This document shows, piece after piece, positions 11,186-22,167 of a DNA stretch of 64,000 nt. The stretch is from the NCBI GenBank assembly GCA_022578605.1, contig MU394093.1, positions 1 to 64,000 of the forward strand, in the 5' to 3' direction. Both the position numbers and the translations under genes were made by a program. The notes beneath the pieces are model-generated. The model had not been told where the DNA came from, did no database searches, and saw only the letters and a program-made list of their open reading frames with translations. The DNA comes from Camillea tinctor. Its lineage: Eukaryota; Ascomycota; Sordariomycetes; Xylariales; Xylariaceae. The number at the start of each line of letters is the position of its first letter. Position 1 is the first letter of the stretch.

Positions 11186-12076
11186 GGTAGTTGTTTAGGT
11201 GGAGGTGAGGTTAGGGTTAAAATTAGAATAGATATAACTATAAAGTAAAGGGTGATAATTGTATTTGAAGAAAGTAGGTAGGCAAATATATAATTTCGAT
11301 AGATATGCATCACCATTCAAGAGTCGACTTTAGAAAGTGTTTATGGTAGGATATATCTTTCATATATTGTTTCGAAGTTAGAGAATATGTAGATATATAC
11401 CTATATACCCTCTATTTACCACTCTCACAGGGTATATAAACATTCCGGAAGAGGCGATTGCGGATGTCGAAGAAGTTAGAACTAGGTGATGACCCCGAGT
11501 GAGAATAAAAAGGAACAAAGTGCGAGACGTGTGACCGGTCCTCTTTCTCGAGCTTTACCGCCCTAGCCGGGATATCTAAACAGAATCTCATTTTATATCT
11601 ACCAGTTCAGTACGTCTTGTGGTAAATGAGCAGAGAGATAGCTGTGTTGTCATTGCATCAACAACCTTGAGGGACAACCTTGATGGTCAACGTCTTTGTT
11701 TGGGATCCACCGGGACGCCAATCTTCGTGCGGATGACACAAATACAATGATTCGCCACGCGGGACGAATACGGACAGAAGTTCATGGGTAAGTAGGGCTT
11801 CTTTATGTTTCGTTTAATTTGTTTGACGTCTATATCAACTAAGCTTGCTTTTGCCAAGCGCTGATAGCTCTCATTCTCTCATTCTCTCTTTCCCTCGTTC
11901 TCTCGAGCCCCCGCGGAGGAAAAAAGAGGGGGGTTGCAGTTGAACGGCTATACTACACCTCTACACACTACAACACTCTAAAAGGTTATCACTATACACA
12001 AAGCTGTCGTACGTCTGTAATAATACATAATGTAAAGACCATATCCCATGGTTGGTTCGGGGTTGTAAGCACTTCT
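11186..12076. other. Intergenic spacer with CT-rich tract
   Basis: Non-coding spacer. A pyrimidine tract of TCTC-type words lies near 11871-11905. Otherwise AT-rich; no gene seen. Confidence 0.6.
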
Positions 12077-14128
12077 TTACTTAGCCAAGAAACGCTGGAA
12101 AGCCTCTTGCTCAATGACTACATTGCCCACCGCTCTCAGCTTCTTACGCCCCTCCTTCTGCTTCTCGAGCAGCTTCTTCCGCCGCGTGATATCACTAGCG
12201 TGCAGCTTCGCAAGCACATCTTTACGGAATGGCTTGATAGTTTCTCTCGCGATGATTTTCTTTCCGACGGCGGCTTGTATGATCACTTCGAACATCTGTC
12301 GTTGCACGTGCTCCTTGAACTTGGAAACCCACTGCCGACCGAGACGCTCGACTTGAGACAAATGAACCACACGGGATATGGCGTCAACTGGCTCCTTGTT
12401 CACAAGCAACTGAAGCTTGACGAGCTTACTCTCGCGCCAGCCTGCGTCCTCGTAGTCTAAAGTAGCGTAACCTTTGGTAGCCCCCTTCAGCTTGCCAAAC
12501 ATGTCATCGACTAGTTGCGCGGTAGGAATACGGTATTTGAGAATGACTTGGGCACCATGGAAAAACTCGATGCTTTCTTGTTCGCCGCGGTTCGCCTCGC
12601 ATAGTTCGATCGCACGGCCGAGATATTCCTCAGGAACCGTCATGGTAGCAAGAACAAATGGCTCATAAAAGGTAGCGCTGCGGGCGCGAATGTTGTCGGG
12701 TTCTGGGAAGTCAACCGGGCTCTGAAGCACGGTCTCGGTCCCGTCAGGATAAACGACTTTCGTCTGGACGGCGGGCTCTGTTATAATAATACTTGCACCG
12801 TGTTCCTGTCTGAGACGGTCCTGAAAGACAGAACAATGAAGACTACCGAGAAAACCCAACCGCCAACCCGCGCCAAGGGCATCCGAATGGTCCTTATAGA
12901 GGGTGACACTACGGTCATTAAGAACAAGCTGACCAATGCTATCGGCGAGGCGGTTGTAGTCACTAGGGTCTGTAGGAAAGGCGGCGACGAACACCATAGG
13001 CTTCGGCTCCTCGAAACCTGGATACGGTTCTACTACATCCTCAGAGCCGACAGTAGTGAAGGTGTCACCGATCTTGGCATCTTGGATCTTCTTCATGGCG
13101 GGATTAAAGAAGATATAACCGACCTGGCCGGCTCGCAAGCTCGTTTGCGGGACCTGGGTGGGATATCTTATGCCAACCTCCCCGACGGTGTATTTGATAC
13201 CGGTGGCGAAACTGACAAGTTCGTCGCCAGCTTTGACCGTCCCATCAAATAACCGAACCAAGCAGATGACACCTCTAAAACTATCATACCACGAATCGAC
13301 TAGGAGCATTCTCAATGGCTTGGACTCCTCGCCAAGAGGGGCTGGAATGTTCTCCACGATGGCAGGAAGTAGGTCTTTGACATTCAGGCCCGTCTTAGCG
13401 CTCACGCCAATAGCCTTCGATGCATCTAATTCGAAAGTGGACTCGAGCTGCTCTAGGACTCTAGGCACATCGGCAGCCATCATATCGATTTTGTTGACGA
13501 CAGGCAGGATCTTGAGTCCCTCGGCAAAGGCAAGGTAGAAGTTGGCCACCGTCTGGGCCTGAATGCCTTGACTGGCATCGACAAGCAGGATAGCTCCTCC
13601 GCAACTCGCATATGACCGTGTGACCTCAGCACGGAAGTCGACGTGGCCCGGGGTGTCGACTAGATGTAGGAGATAGTCAAGGCCATGGTGGTTGTAGATC
13701 ATAGTACAGGTCTGAGCCTTGACGGTGATGCCACGCTCACGCTCTACTTCAAGAGTGTCGAGAATCTGTCGGTTCTGGTTGGAGGAGGATATGGTGCCGG
13801 TGATCTCAAGAAGCCGGTCGGAGAGGGTGGATTTGCCATGGTCGATGTGGGCGACAATGCAGAAGTTGCGGAAGCGCTCGATAGGGATAGCGGCTATACG
13901 ACGCTCGAGGTCACTGAGGGTGGTCTTTGCTACGCTATATCGTGCGCATTGGAATAGCTTGGAGGAGGGGGAGGGGCGTGAGAACAAGAACGGTGACCTC
14001 GGCGGGGCGAGGACGATCGAAGATGACGGCCATGTGGGACTCAAGCGACGGTTATAAGCCGTGCGGTGCGACAATCGGTACAGACATGGTCGCATACAGA
14101 CAGAGGCCAGGTTACTGCTGCCACCCAT
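12077..14128 (-). CDS. GUF1: Mitochondrial translation factor GUF1 (EF4/LepA)
   Basis: An intronless frame of 683 residues from the ATG at 14128; a second ATG at 14098 is an alternative start. The first 70 or so residues are rich in R, S, L and P with few acids, as in a mitochondrial presequence. The GTPase domain follows with AHIDHGKST (G1), the RGITVKAQT switch (G2), DTPGHVDF (G3), NKID (G4) and SAKTG (G5). The C-terminus has the LepA-specific domain, including [20 protein letters not shown] and an [17 protein letters not shown] tail. EF4 remodels ribosomes stalled in mitochondrial translation and promotes back-translocation, mainly under stress. The length matches fungal GUF1. It is divergent from MAD2 across about 515 bp. 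Confidence 0.95.
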   Translation of the reverse strand: MGGSSNLASVCMRPCLYRLSHRTAYNRRLSPTWPSSSIVLAPPRSPFLFSRPSPSSKLFQCARYSVAKTTLSDLERRIAAIPIERFRNFCIVAHIDHGKSTLSDRLLEITGTISSSNQNRQILDTLEVERERGITVKAQTCTMIYNHHGLDYLLHLVDTPGHVDFRAEVTRSYASCGGAILLVDASQGIQAQTVANFYLAFAEGLKILPVVNKIDMMAADVPRVLEQLESTFELDASKAIGVSAKTGLNVKDLLPAIVENIPAPLGEESKPLRMLLVDSWYDSFRGVICLVRLFDGTVKAGDELVSFATGIKYTVGEVGIRYPTQVPQTSLRAGQVGYIFFNPAMKKIQDAKIGDTFTTVGSEDVVEPYPGFEEPKPMVFVAAFPTDPSDYNRLADSIGQLVLNDRSVTLYKDHSDALGAGWRLGFLGSLHCSVFQDRLRQEHGASIIITEPAVQTKVVYPDGTETVLQSPVDFPEPDNIRARSATFYEPFVLATMTVPEEYLGRAIELCEANRGEQESIEFFHGAQVILKYRIPTAQLVDDMFGKLKGATKGYATLDYEDAGWRESKLVKLQLLVNKEPVDAISRVVHLSQVERLGRQWVSKFKEHVQRQMFEVIIQAAVGKKIIARETIKPFRKDVLAKLHASDITRRKKLLEKQKEGRKKLRAVGNVVIEQEAFQRFLAK

Positions 14129-14642
14129 GCATGCGGATTTGAGGAGTGCCGGGACGTGGGCTTGAGGTGACAAAATCAAAGTTGTCGGGCTAGGGTTAAG
14201 AAAAGAAAAGAAAAAGTGAAGCTATCCCAAGCGCGCAAAAAAGGTCGCTTATAAGAGGAAAAAAAGAGTTTCCCATTCGCCCATCAAGGTTGTTCCCCCA
14301 AGGCACTAATTACTACACTAACCTAACCTAGCTTAAACGCTTCCCAATCTTATCTCATCTTGCCTTATCCAATACCCCGCACAGTCTCAAGACTGTCCAT
14401 TTTACATTAGAAATAGCCAATCAACACTGTATAGATGCTTAGCTCTTGGGAGAGAGTGTGTATTAATGTACATACCTCTCTTCCCTTCCACTACATCACC
14501 CCGCCAGAATTACCATCGCAAAGTAAACAAATCTTTTAACTCTATATTCACACCCACACTCACAGTCCCCATATTCCAAAAACGAAATACGGCTTAATAC
14601 ATCACCGAAACAGAACCAACAGAACCAAAAGAACCAACCAAT
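14129..14642. promoter_or_regulatory. Shared GUF1/MAD2 divergent promoter region
   Basis: A 514-bp gap between two divergent start codons must hold both promoters. It includes an A-rich stretch just upstream of GUF1 and a C/T- and CA-rich leader before MAD2. I see no convincing TATA box or named operator. Confidence 0.5.
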
Positions 14643-15641
14643 ATGTCATCCGCAGACGCAGAGAAGGACAAGTCCAAGGTCCACAAGCTGTCCTTGAAAG
14701 GCAGCGCCAAGCTTGTCGCTGAATTTGTATGTGGCCATTCGACAAAGCTACGGGGATAGCATCACTGGTTTCGCTAACCGCGCTCGCAGTTCCAATACTC
14801 CATCCACACCATCCTGTATGCTTGATCCGTTTCCACTTATATCTCCTCCAGATCCCATTGTCGCCGACTGTATCGTATATACACAATGACACAAACGCTG
14901 ACATGCATTCTCCTCTCCTTTCAGATTCCAGAGAGGTGTATACCCAGCCGAGGACTTTACTGCGTACGTCTACTTTCTTTCTATGACATCCCTCCACTAT
15001 CTCCACACCAATAACAAACATTACATTCAGCTAACACTGAGATCTCTTCCTTCTCGTACAGCGTAAAGAAATACGGCCTCAATATGCTCGTGTCAGCCGA
15101 CGACCAGGTGAAGGCATACATCAAGAAGATAATGTCGCAGCTGGACAAGTGGATGCAGCGCGGCAAGATCAGCAAGCTCGTCATTGTGATCACGGACAAG
15201 GACACGGGCGAGCACGTGGAGCGTTGGCAGTTTGACGTGCAGATCTTCAACACCAAGAAATCATCCAAATCCTCTAAATCCTCCTCCAAAACGACAGCAA
15301 CGACAACCGAAGCTGAAGCATCGCAAACGACAAACCAGGAGAACGCCGCCACCTCCACCGCCACGACCGCCGCCGAGACGCCCAAAACCGAAGCCGAGAT
15401 CCAATCCGAGATCGCCGCCCTCTTCCGCCAGATCACCGCCTCGGTGACCTTCCTACCCCAGCTGTCGGGAGACTGCACCTTCAACGTGCTCGTCTACGCC
15501 GACGCCGACAGCGACGTCCCCGTCGAATGGGGCGACAGCGACGCTAAGGAGATAGTCAACGGCGAGCGCGTCCAGTTGCGCGGCTTCAGTACCAGCAACC
15601 ACCGCGTCGAGACCCTCGTGAGCTACCGTCTCGGTGACTAA
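14643..15641 (+). CDS. MAD2: Spindle assembly checkpoint protein MAD2 (HORMA)
   Basis: Four exons, 14643-14726, 14790-14815, 14925-14963 and 15062-15641, encode 242 residues; two exons are tiny (26 and 39 nt). The assembled N-terminus reads LKGSAKLVAEFFQYSIHTIL and continues with QRGVYPAEDF, the classic MAD2/HORMA start. Later come KYGLNML, the KWMQRGKISKLVIVI segment and the C-terminal safety belt with the VQLRGFSTSNHRV segment. MAD2 switches between open and closed forms and sequesters Cdc20 at unattached kinetochores, holding the anaphase-promoting complex off. Unusually, about 48 residues of S/K/T/A/E-rich low-complexity sequence (about 115-162) sit inside the HORMA core, making it longer than the roughly 200-residue norm. 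Confidence 0.93.
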
Positions 15642-16390
15642 AAACGAAATAACCATCCAACCAACCAACGAAAGAAGAATAACAAGGAGAAGAAATATTA
15701 TGGCTTGCTGCCTTGACCTAGGATAATAGAGGAGGGGAATGAGGACATACGCTTATAATGGGATGGGGAATCGATACGTGCTGTATACATACCCCATATG
15801 GGAAGAAAAGGTAGCAAGGAGGCGAAGACAAAAAATAACGAAGAACATAGATTCCAAACGGGGTTATTTGAGAATCTTGAATGACGACGGCGTTTTGGTT
15901 GAACATGTAATTGAGCTCTTGGGCCAAAAGGGGTAGGGGCAAAGGGAGGAAGTAAAAGAGACGTCACGACAACGAGGTGGTCCATACCTCCCATACATAT
16001 ACTCCAGGTAGAGATCATATATACCTCGTTACCTGGGTTCGGGGCTTACGCGGGATAACTCAAACAAGTTATTGGTACCCATCTCTTTACACTTCAAAAC
16101 GACGAACAGTGAGAATAGAGGTCAACGAGTAAAATATCGCCATAGAAGTTAACTTTACCTGGTAACGTTCTCAGCTGTATGAATTTATGCCGTTTTCCCC
16201 GGCATCCTAAAGAGAGGAAGAAATTCTTCTGTCCTCCAAATACTCGTCATGCCTATAGTACAAACTCCATATTTGTGATCCACTCCACAAGTCTATAAAG
16301 ACACAAGCTCCTAGTAATCCCATATGCTCCTCCCATGCATCCCTAATCGATTGCCCACCATAGCGCTTTGCCACCCAGTAGATAGATTCT
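15642..16390. other. Convergent 3' spacer MAD2/UBP14
   Basis: A 749-bp spacer between two converging genes, presumably holding both 3' UTRs and polyadenylation signals. No coding frame or repeat is recognised. Confidence 0.6.
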
Positions 16391-18947
16391 CTAAACGACA
16401 CGATTGAAGAAGTAGACATATGCTGTCTTCTTCATCTCCTCAACGTCACTCGCTTCCACCACCTTTTCGTCGTTGAACAGCACCCACTTCGGCACTTGGG
16501 TATCTATTATCTTCCGAATAAATGCCACGTAGTGTCTGTGACAGTCAGTTAACACAAAATTTCCATGTGAAAGGGACTACCTTTTGACTTACCCAGCATG
16601 AATGCTGGTACCCTTATGGCACACAATACTTTGCAGTTGGAACTGAGCTGGCAGGTTAGCAGTGCCTGCAGCAGGCGTCTCTTTCTTCTCTGTAGTCTCG
16701 GAGCTGTCCTCTCCAAAGTCGCCCTGATCGTCCGGATGACTGAAAAGCCACTCCACGGCACGCTCAACGTCTCCACTAGTCTCCTTGAGTGCCTTGCGAG
16801 CCTGTGGTGCAGCAAATCCCATGGCTCCCAACATATCGATCTTTTCTGGATCGGCAGCAGAATTGCCCTTGGTCCCAGCCGGTGAAATGACGAGCGGTTC
16901 ATCAATGTCTGGATCCTCCATGTGTCCAAACAGCCACTCCATCGCCGTGTTCGCGTCAGAATTTCCCGTCGCATAGAGAGCCTTCTCACAGCGGTTTTTC
17001 GGGAATCCCATAGCCATAAGCCCATCTAGAGCTACCTCGTTGGCGACAAAGGCGGGAGCAGCGGCAACTTCTTCCTCGGGCAACAATTCCTCCGATGGTT
17101 GGTGACCTGCTGAGAAATACTCGTCCAGCACGAAAGGTTCATCCCCGACAATAACAGGAACGTCAACCTTCCGCGGGACCCAGTTCTCTATCGTCATCTT
17201 CCGCGCATTAACCACAAGGGTAGCCGGGAACGTCTTGAATAGGGAGCGTTTCGTAAATCCATCCTTACTTCCACACCCAGCACAAGTCAGCTCCACCACC
17301 TCCCGGGCCGTGAAATTGTCGAGGCATTGTTTGAGCGTGACCGGTTTGTAAGTTTCCCCCTGTCCCTCAACCGCAGGCAGTTTCTCTAGTGGAACATCGA
17401 TGAATATGTTATCTTGCTCTGTCTGGGTGTATCTAACCTTCTTGCAGCTAAGACATTGCAACCGCTGTTCCATTACGAATCTGAAAGTCTGAGTAGGGTC
17501 GGAAAGGGGGGCGGAATGCTTTGACCGGGTAATAAGCTTAATCAAATGCTGGAGAAGCTCGAAAGAATCTTGTTGACGCATCGTAGAAAATTCAGCATGA
17601 CCGCGGCCGATCAGATGTTTCAGCATACTAGGCGCAAGGCCTTTCTGGTAAGCAACATGTGGCGATCCCTCAGAGGAGATGACATCCGGGTCGGGTTTTG
17701 CGTAGCGGCCGGAGAGGAGCCCATCTGCCATTTTTCGCAACTGTGTTTCAAGATCCTGCGCGGGATCAGAAACATTCGGAAGGTCGACTTCAGGAATATT
17801 GTACCGTTGCTGGAAAGCAGGCAGGTCGAACAAACACTGTAAAATGCTAGCAAGGTAACAACTGTTACCAAGGTTCTTGAGTCCAGTGAGGCTAGGTCCA
17901 AACAACGGCTGCAATTCCTTGCCGTCATCCGTCGTCATGGAGAACTCCCACCGCAGGTTCTGTTCAATTTGCATCTCGGTCAAGCTCTTCTCCGTCTTTA
18001 CTCGATCCGCTAGCATTATACCCCAGTGGGCCAGATGGGCTCCAAGTTCACTATCCACGCGCTCGTCATCGCACTGATAACAGTACACGTCGGCGGTACC
18101 CTCGGGCGTGATAGACCCCAGCTTCACAGCAACAGCATGCTTCGATTCGGTGGCATGTGCGAGGCCATGCGAGTTACCTCCTACACCACCAAACTGGGCC
18201 CGGCCACAGCCAAGATTACCACACTCTAGGCACAGCCAGAGGTTCTCCTTCAGGTCACATTTAGAACAATAACCCAAATCACCACTTTGAATCTTGCGAC
18301 TCTCCTGCTGCTGGAGCATCAGAATGTGTTCACATGTGGTCATCTCCTGCTCCCAAGCTTTAACCTCCTCCTGACGCGAGAAGGTATTAGCTTTCAGGAT
18401 GCCGTTGATGATGGGTGCGAGCTTCGCCGAGGACTTGTCGAGTTCGGTAGAGCACTCGTGGCATTTTACCGCGGTAGTAATATCATATCGGTCCGCTTCC
18501 GTCTCGGCGGTAATGGCGAGTTTAGTCATCTTAGCAGGAGGTTCGTCCTTGATAACCTGCTTCCGGGTCCGACGGATATTCAGGGCAAGGGGATGGCTTC
18601 GGATGACATGGTGGAGCTGTGAGTGAGCTCGCAGACCAGGACATCCACCATTGAAGCATTGTAGGCAAACATCAAGACCTTCGGGGTCATCCTACTCCTT
18701 GTTAGGATCAGGGAAGCTCTCCCCCTCCCCCCCAAAGACCTTGAGTGTTAGACACTTACAATAGAGTCGAAGCACTGAGTACAGTCTTCACGATAGACGG
18801 ACTGCGCGGGGGTAGGAGGACTGAGGGCTGCAAAGATGGGTAAAATACCGGGTCAGTGCCTGTGGTCCAGCAAGGCTGAAGATATGCATTATTAGTGTTA
18901 GTAAAGGGAGAAGACCTACAGATAGAATCTAAGTGTGGGCATGCCAT
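16391..18947 (-). CDS. UBP14: Ubiquitin C-terminal hydrolase UBP14 (isopeptidase T)
   Basis: Four exons, 18947-18920, 18827-18760, 18691-16593 and 16535-16391, encode 779 residues, close to yeast Ubp14. The N-terminus has MACPHLDSI and paired cysteines of a variant zinc finger (CTQCF, CLQCF). Then comes the ZnF-UBP domain (CSKC, CLECGNLGCGR, H-G-L-A-H) that grips the free C-terminus of ubiquitin. The USP Cys box LKNLGNSCYLASILQCLF has its catalytic Cys near residue 310. Two UBA domains follow (LMAMGFPKNRCEKAL and LGAMGFAAPQARKAL, both ending EWLF). The His box HAGHYVAFIRK has catalytic His about 733. The enzyme takes apart unanchored polyubiquitin chains so that they do not block the proteasome. 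The last intron splits the His box between HAG and HY. Confidence 0.94.
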
Positions 18948-20362
18948 CTTGACTACGGGACAAGTCCAACTCTCTGCGAGTTAGATATGGTTGGTCAAGA
19001 AAAAACAGAAAATATCTGGTCAATATGTAAATGGGAATGACTGGGGTTTCTAGATGCTAAGGAAGAAGAAAAGAAAGAGGGGCAAAAGAGATAGTGAGAG
19101 GTGAAAGTTGAAGGTCGGTGAAGATGATGTCAAGCTAGGTACCTGCCTAAGTATGAGTATGTAAGAGGTAGCACATTTCTTAGGTAGATCAGGTAGCACG
19201 CACTTGCTTGCTCATGTAGGTAAGTTTAAGTTATATGTAGCCTGTAGCCTGTACCCTTACGAAAGGTAGGTACAATCCAAAGCAAACCGAACAGCCTGAC
19301 GCGGGTATCCATGCAAAATGGGAAAAAAAAAAAAAAAAGGAAAGTACATAGTAGTAGAGAGAGGGGCATTGATTACCCCGCATTGTATGTACCTACCTAG
19401 GTACATATGACTACTACTAATGTTGCACTTGTATTCTATGAGCATACAAGTGCTACGTACCTATAATAGTAGGCATTCTGCATATATGCACATCAAATAC
19501 ATGTAACTTTAGTAGGCACGTACCTGAGTGAGGGGTGGGTAATAGGTATACTATTATGTAGGTACTTTAGATACCTATGTATGCTGTGTGCTTATTTAAA
19601 GACGTACATGTAGGTGTCCATATCTACCTAGGTATTTAGGTGCATTATCCTACTAAGAGTTATACATTATTACATACTATGTAGTACTAGTACTACAATG
19701 TACGAAGTACATCGGAGATTCTCAATGTCGGCTCCGAGGACATACCTAGTACTAGTACTGCTTACCCCCTCCCTCAGCTTAGGTTACCTAAAAAATGTCA
19801 TTAAAATGTCATTGACAGATAAAAAAGACGGATCTGATAAGAAGCAGCATAGGTGGGGCCACAGTGCTTTCGATCTGATAAAGCGAATTATCACCGCCCT
19901 AGTGTCTCCGCATTACACTGTAACCAACCATGAAAAGTATATTGGGTGGGACAGTGTGGCAAAAGTATCTCCGAGGTGGATGATTTCATCGTTAGAATTG
20001 GTGCGCCCTGATTCGTCACAAAAATTTCTTGGTCGCGACCGAGATCGCCGCGCCGAACAAAAGACCGCATTTTGCTGTGAATTTCGAAACTTCTTAATAT
20101 TTCCAATCCGACCTCGTCATCTCTCCATCGCCTCCAAACTTTCTTCACCATCCATTTTACCTACCAAAGCTTTTTTCTTTCTTTCTCTCTTTCTTCCTCC
20201 CCCCACATCCACAACCACTTATCTTTCCTATAACATAGTACACCATCACTACTACTACTACCACCACCACTAACAACAACGCTCTTCGTCGATTTTCGAT
20301 CATACTTCCCCACGATATATCGATATATCGTCACCCACCACACACAGATACATATAATCAAG
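18948..20362. promoter_or_regulatory. Divergent UBP14/ISU1 intergenic region
   Basis: A 1.4-kb gap between divergent starts, so it carries both promoters. It is dense in TAGGTA/TACCTA words and has two ACCTAGGT octamers (19395, 19626), a run of about 17 A at 19321, and a CT-rich leader directly before ISU1. The long open frame at 19698-20273 shows no conserved features and is probably leader sequence. Confidence 0.5.
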
Positions 20363-21031
20363 ATGTTGTCGCGAACTCTGGCAAACACGGCTCGACGAGC
20401 AGCTACCGCCGCCGCCAGACCCCAGCTCGCTTCCCGCCAGGTTCTCAGTCCCGTGGCCAACGTCGCACGTCGCTCATATCACGAGAAGGTTCTCGACCAC
20501 TATAGCCGGCCCAGAAATGTAGGGTCTATGCTGAAGACAGATGTCGACGTGGGCACTGGTCTGGTTGGCGCACCGGCATGCGGCGATGTCATGAAGCTGC
20601 AGATCCGCGTAGATCCGGAGAACAACACCATCTCCGATGTCAAGTTCAAGACATTCGGGTGCGGCAGTGCCATCGCAAGCTCGAGCTATCTGACGGAGCT
20701 AGTCCGGGGCATGACGCTAGAAGAAGCTGGAAAGATTAAGAACACGGAGATCGCGAAAGAGTTGTGTCTGCCACCCGTCAAGCGTGAGTTATCCCTCCTA
20801 GATGATTATCCAGATGATTATCACGGTACTCGTGATGATGTTTGATGTTAGCAAGAGAATACTAACAGCCCTCCCCCCTATCTAGTGCACTGTTCCATGT
20901 TGGCTGAGGATGCCATCAAGTCTGCCATCTCTAACTACTACACCAAAAACCCCAAGGCCAAGCCAACCAGTCTCGCGGGTACGGAAATGAAGATGCCCAC
21001 GGCCGGTGAGGCCGCATCAGCCGCTGCGTGA
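20363..21031 (+). CDS. ISU1: Iron-sulfur cluster scaffold ISU1
   Basis: Two exons, 20363-20783 and 20886-21031, encode 188 residues. The first 35 or so are rich in A and R with no acids (MLSRTLANTARRAATAAARP), a mitochondrial presequence. The U-type scaffold follows: YHEKVLDHYSRPRNVGS, the three ligand cysteines in PACGDVM, FGCGSAIASSS and LHCSMLAEDAI, and the LPPVK loop bound by the Hsp70 partner. The intron follows the LPPVK codons directly and has an ACTAAC branch site. ISU1 receives sulfur from Nfs1/Isd11 and iron in the matrix and hands [2Fe-2S] clusters to targets. The short C-terminal tail (TEMKMPTAGEAASAAA) is species-variable. Only one ISU-like gene is in the window. Confidence 0.95.
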
Positions 21032-22167
21032 AGTGCCCAGGTTGATTACAGCCAACGCTCCGGCTTGCGGGGCTGGGGACGTGGATAGAGATGGTTGGGC
21101 TAGAAAAGCCTAAGGAGAGAAAAGTTGACTGATTGGTTGACATGAATCGTGTAGCTGAAAAGACTGCTGCGCCAGAATATGTCTAAACCGTCTCGCCTCT
21201 CTTGCAGGGACTCTCTATATGTGAACTCGGAGTTTTAAGCGTCATGGGGTTTTAAGGGGTTGGGGCCTAAAATGGGGATGAGTACTTTTTTATTTGGTCA
21301 CTATTCCAATTGGTATTATCAATTTGTCTTGTCTTTGCTTTCTCACAAGATTGCAGCATACATGCAGGGAAGAAATACAAAAACTAATTAAGAAAGACAA
21401 AAAAAAAATTAGTATACCCGTATGAATTTATTTATTCAATCAAGTACTGCTTTTGATCCTCATTTGTTCTATCCACCTTATTGTAGCGACGACAGTAGAA
21501 GGGTTATGAAGGTAGCGACAGCTTACCAGCGGATAAGTCAGGGGGGTTAGGGGAGTTCTTAGAGGGTGCTAGAAGGAGTGACAGGGGGTAAAGGGGTGAG
21601 GAGGGGTCGATTCCTTTAAGTGGTTTTAGTGATGTCCTGCTTACAGTGTTGTTTGAAAACATTGTAACCCTGACAATGTCCTTTTCTAGATATTGACATA
21701 GATAGGTTCGTGTTATGATGCATCTAATTTTCGTCCTCTTCTTTTTATTTTTTTTAACCACATAGCAAGAACGGGTATTAAGTTGGATATGGTATCTCGC
21801 TAGGTATATACCAGGCAGCCAGGCTAACCTTATTAAGGTAGTATTTAAGCTTAGAGGGTGCTGCAAGATCTTCAGGGTCCACCTGTATAGATGGGCCATT
21901 ATCTGTTATCTTATCGATTATCGGGTTCTGTTTCCCTCTCTCTCTCTCTCTTTTTTTTTTTTTTTTTTTTTTTTCCCCATTTCCTCTTCTTCTCTCCTAC
22001 TATTCGATTCAACCTGGGTTTGTTCCTCGTTTTGCGAAGACTTTGGTTTCTTTTATGTTCAAACCGAGTCGCATTCTTATCCCCTTGCGCTTCGACCCGT
22101 CTTCTTTTTCTTACTTCTCATATCATTCATATAAGCTCAATCCATACTAAGGTTCATCATCGAAACC
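21032..22167. other. ISU1-DBP3 spacer with poly-pyrimidine tract
   Basis: Spacer between two plus-strand genes. An A-rich run lies at about 21390-21411. A (TC)n run merging into more than 20 T at 21937-21975 lies about 200 bp before DBP3, a common promoter/leader element in fungi. No gene is seen on either strand. Confidence 0.6.

Noticed and set aside
19698..20273. 191-residue open frame directly upstream of ISU1
   Set aside because: No conserved features and it ends in the CT-rich ISU1 leader; more likely promoter/5' UTR.
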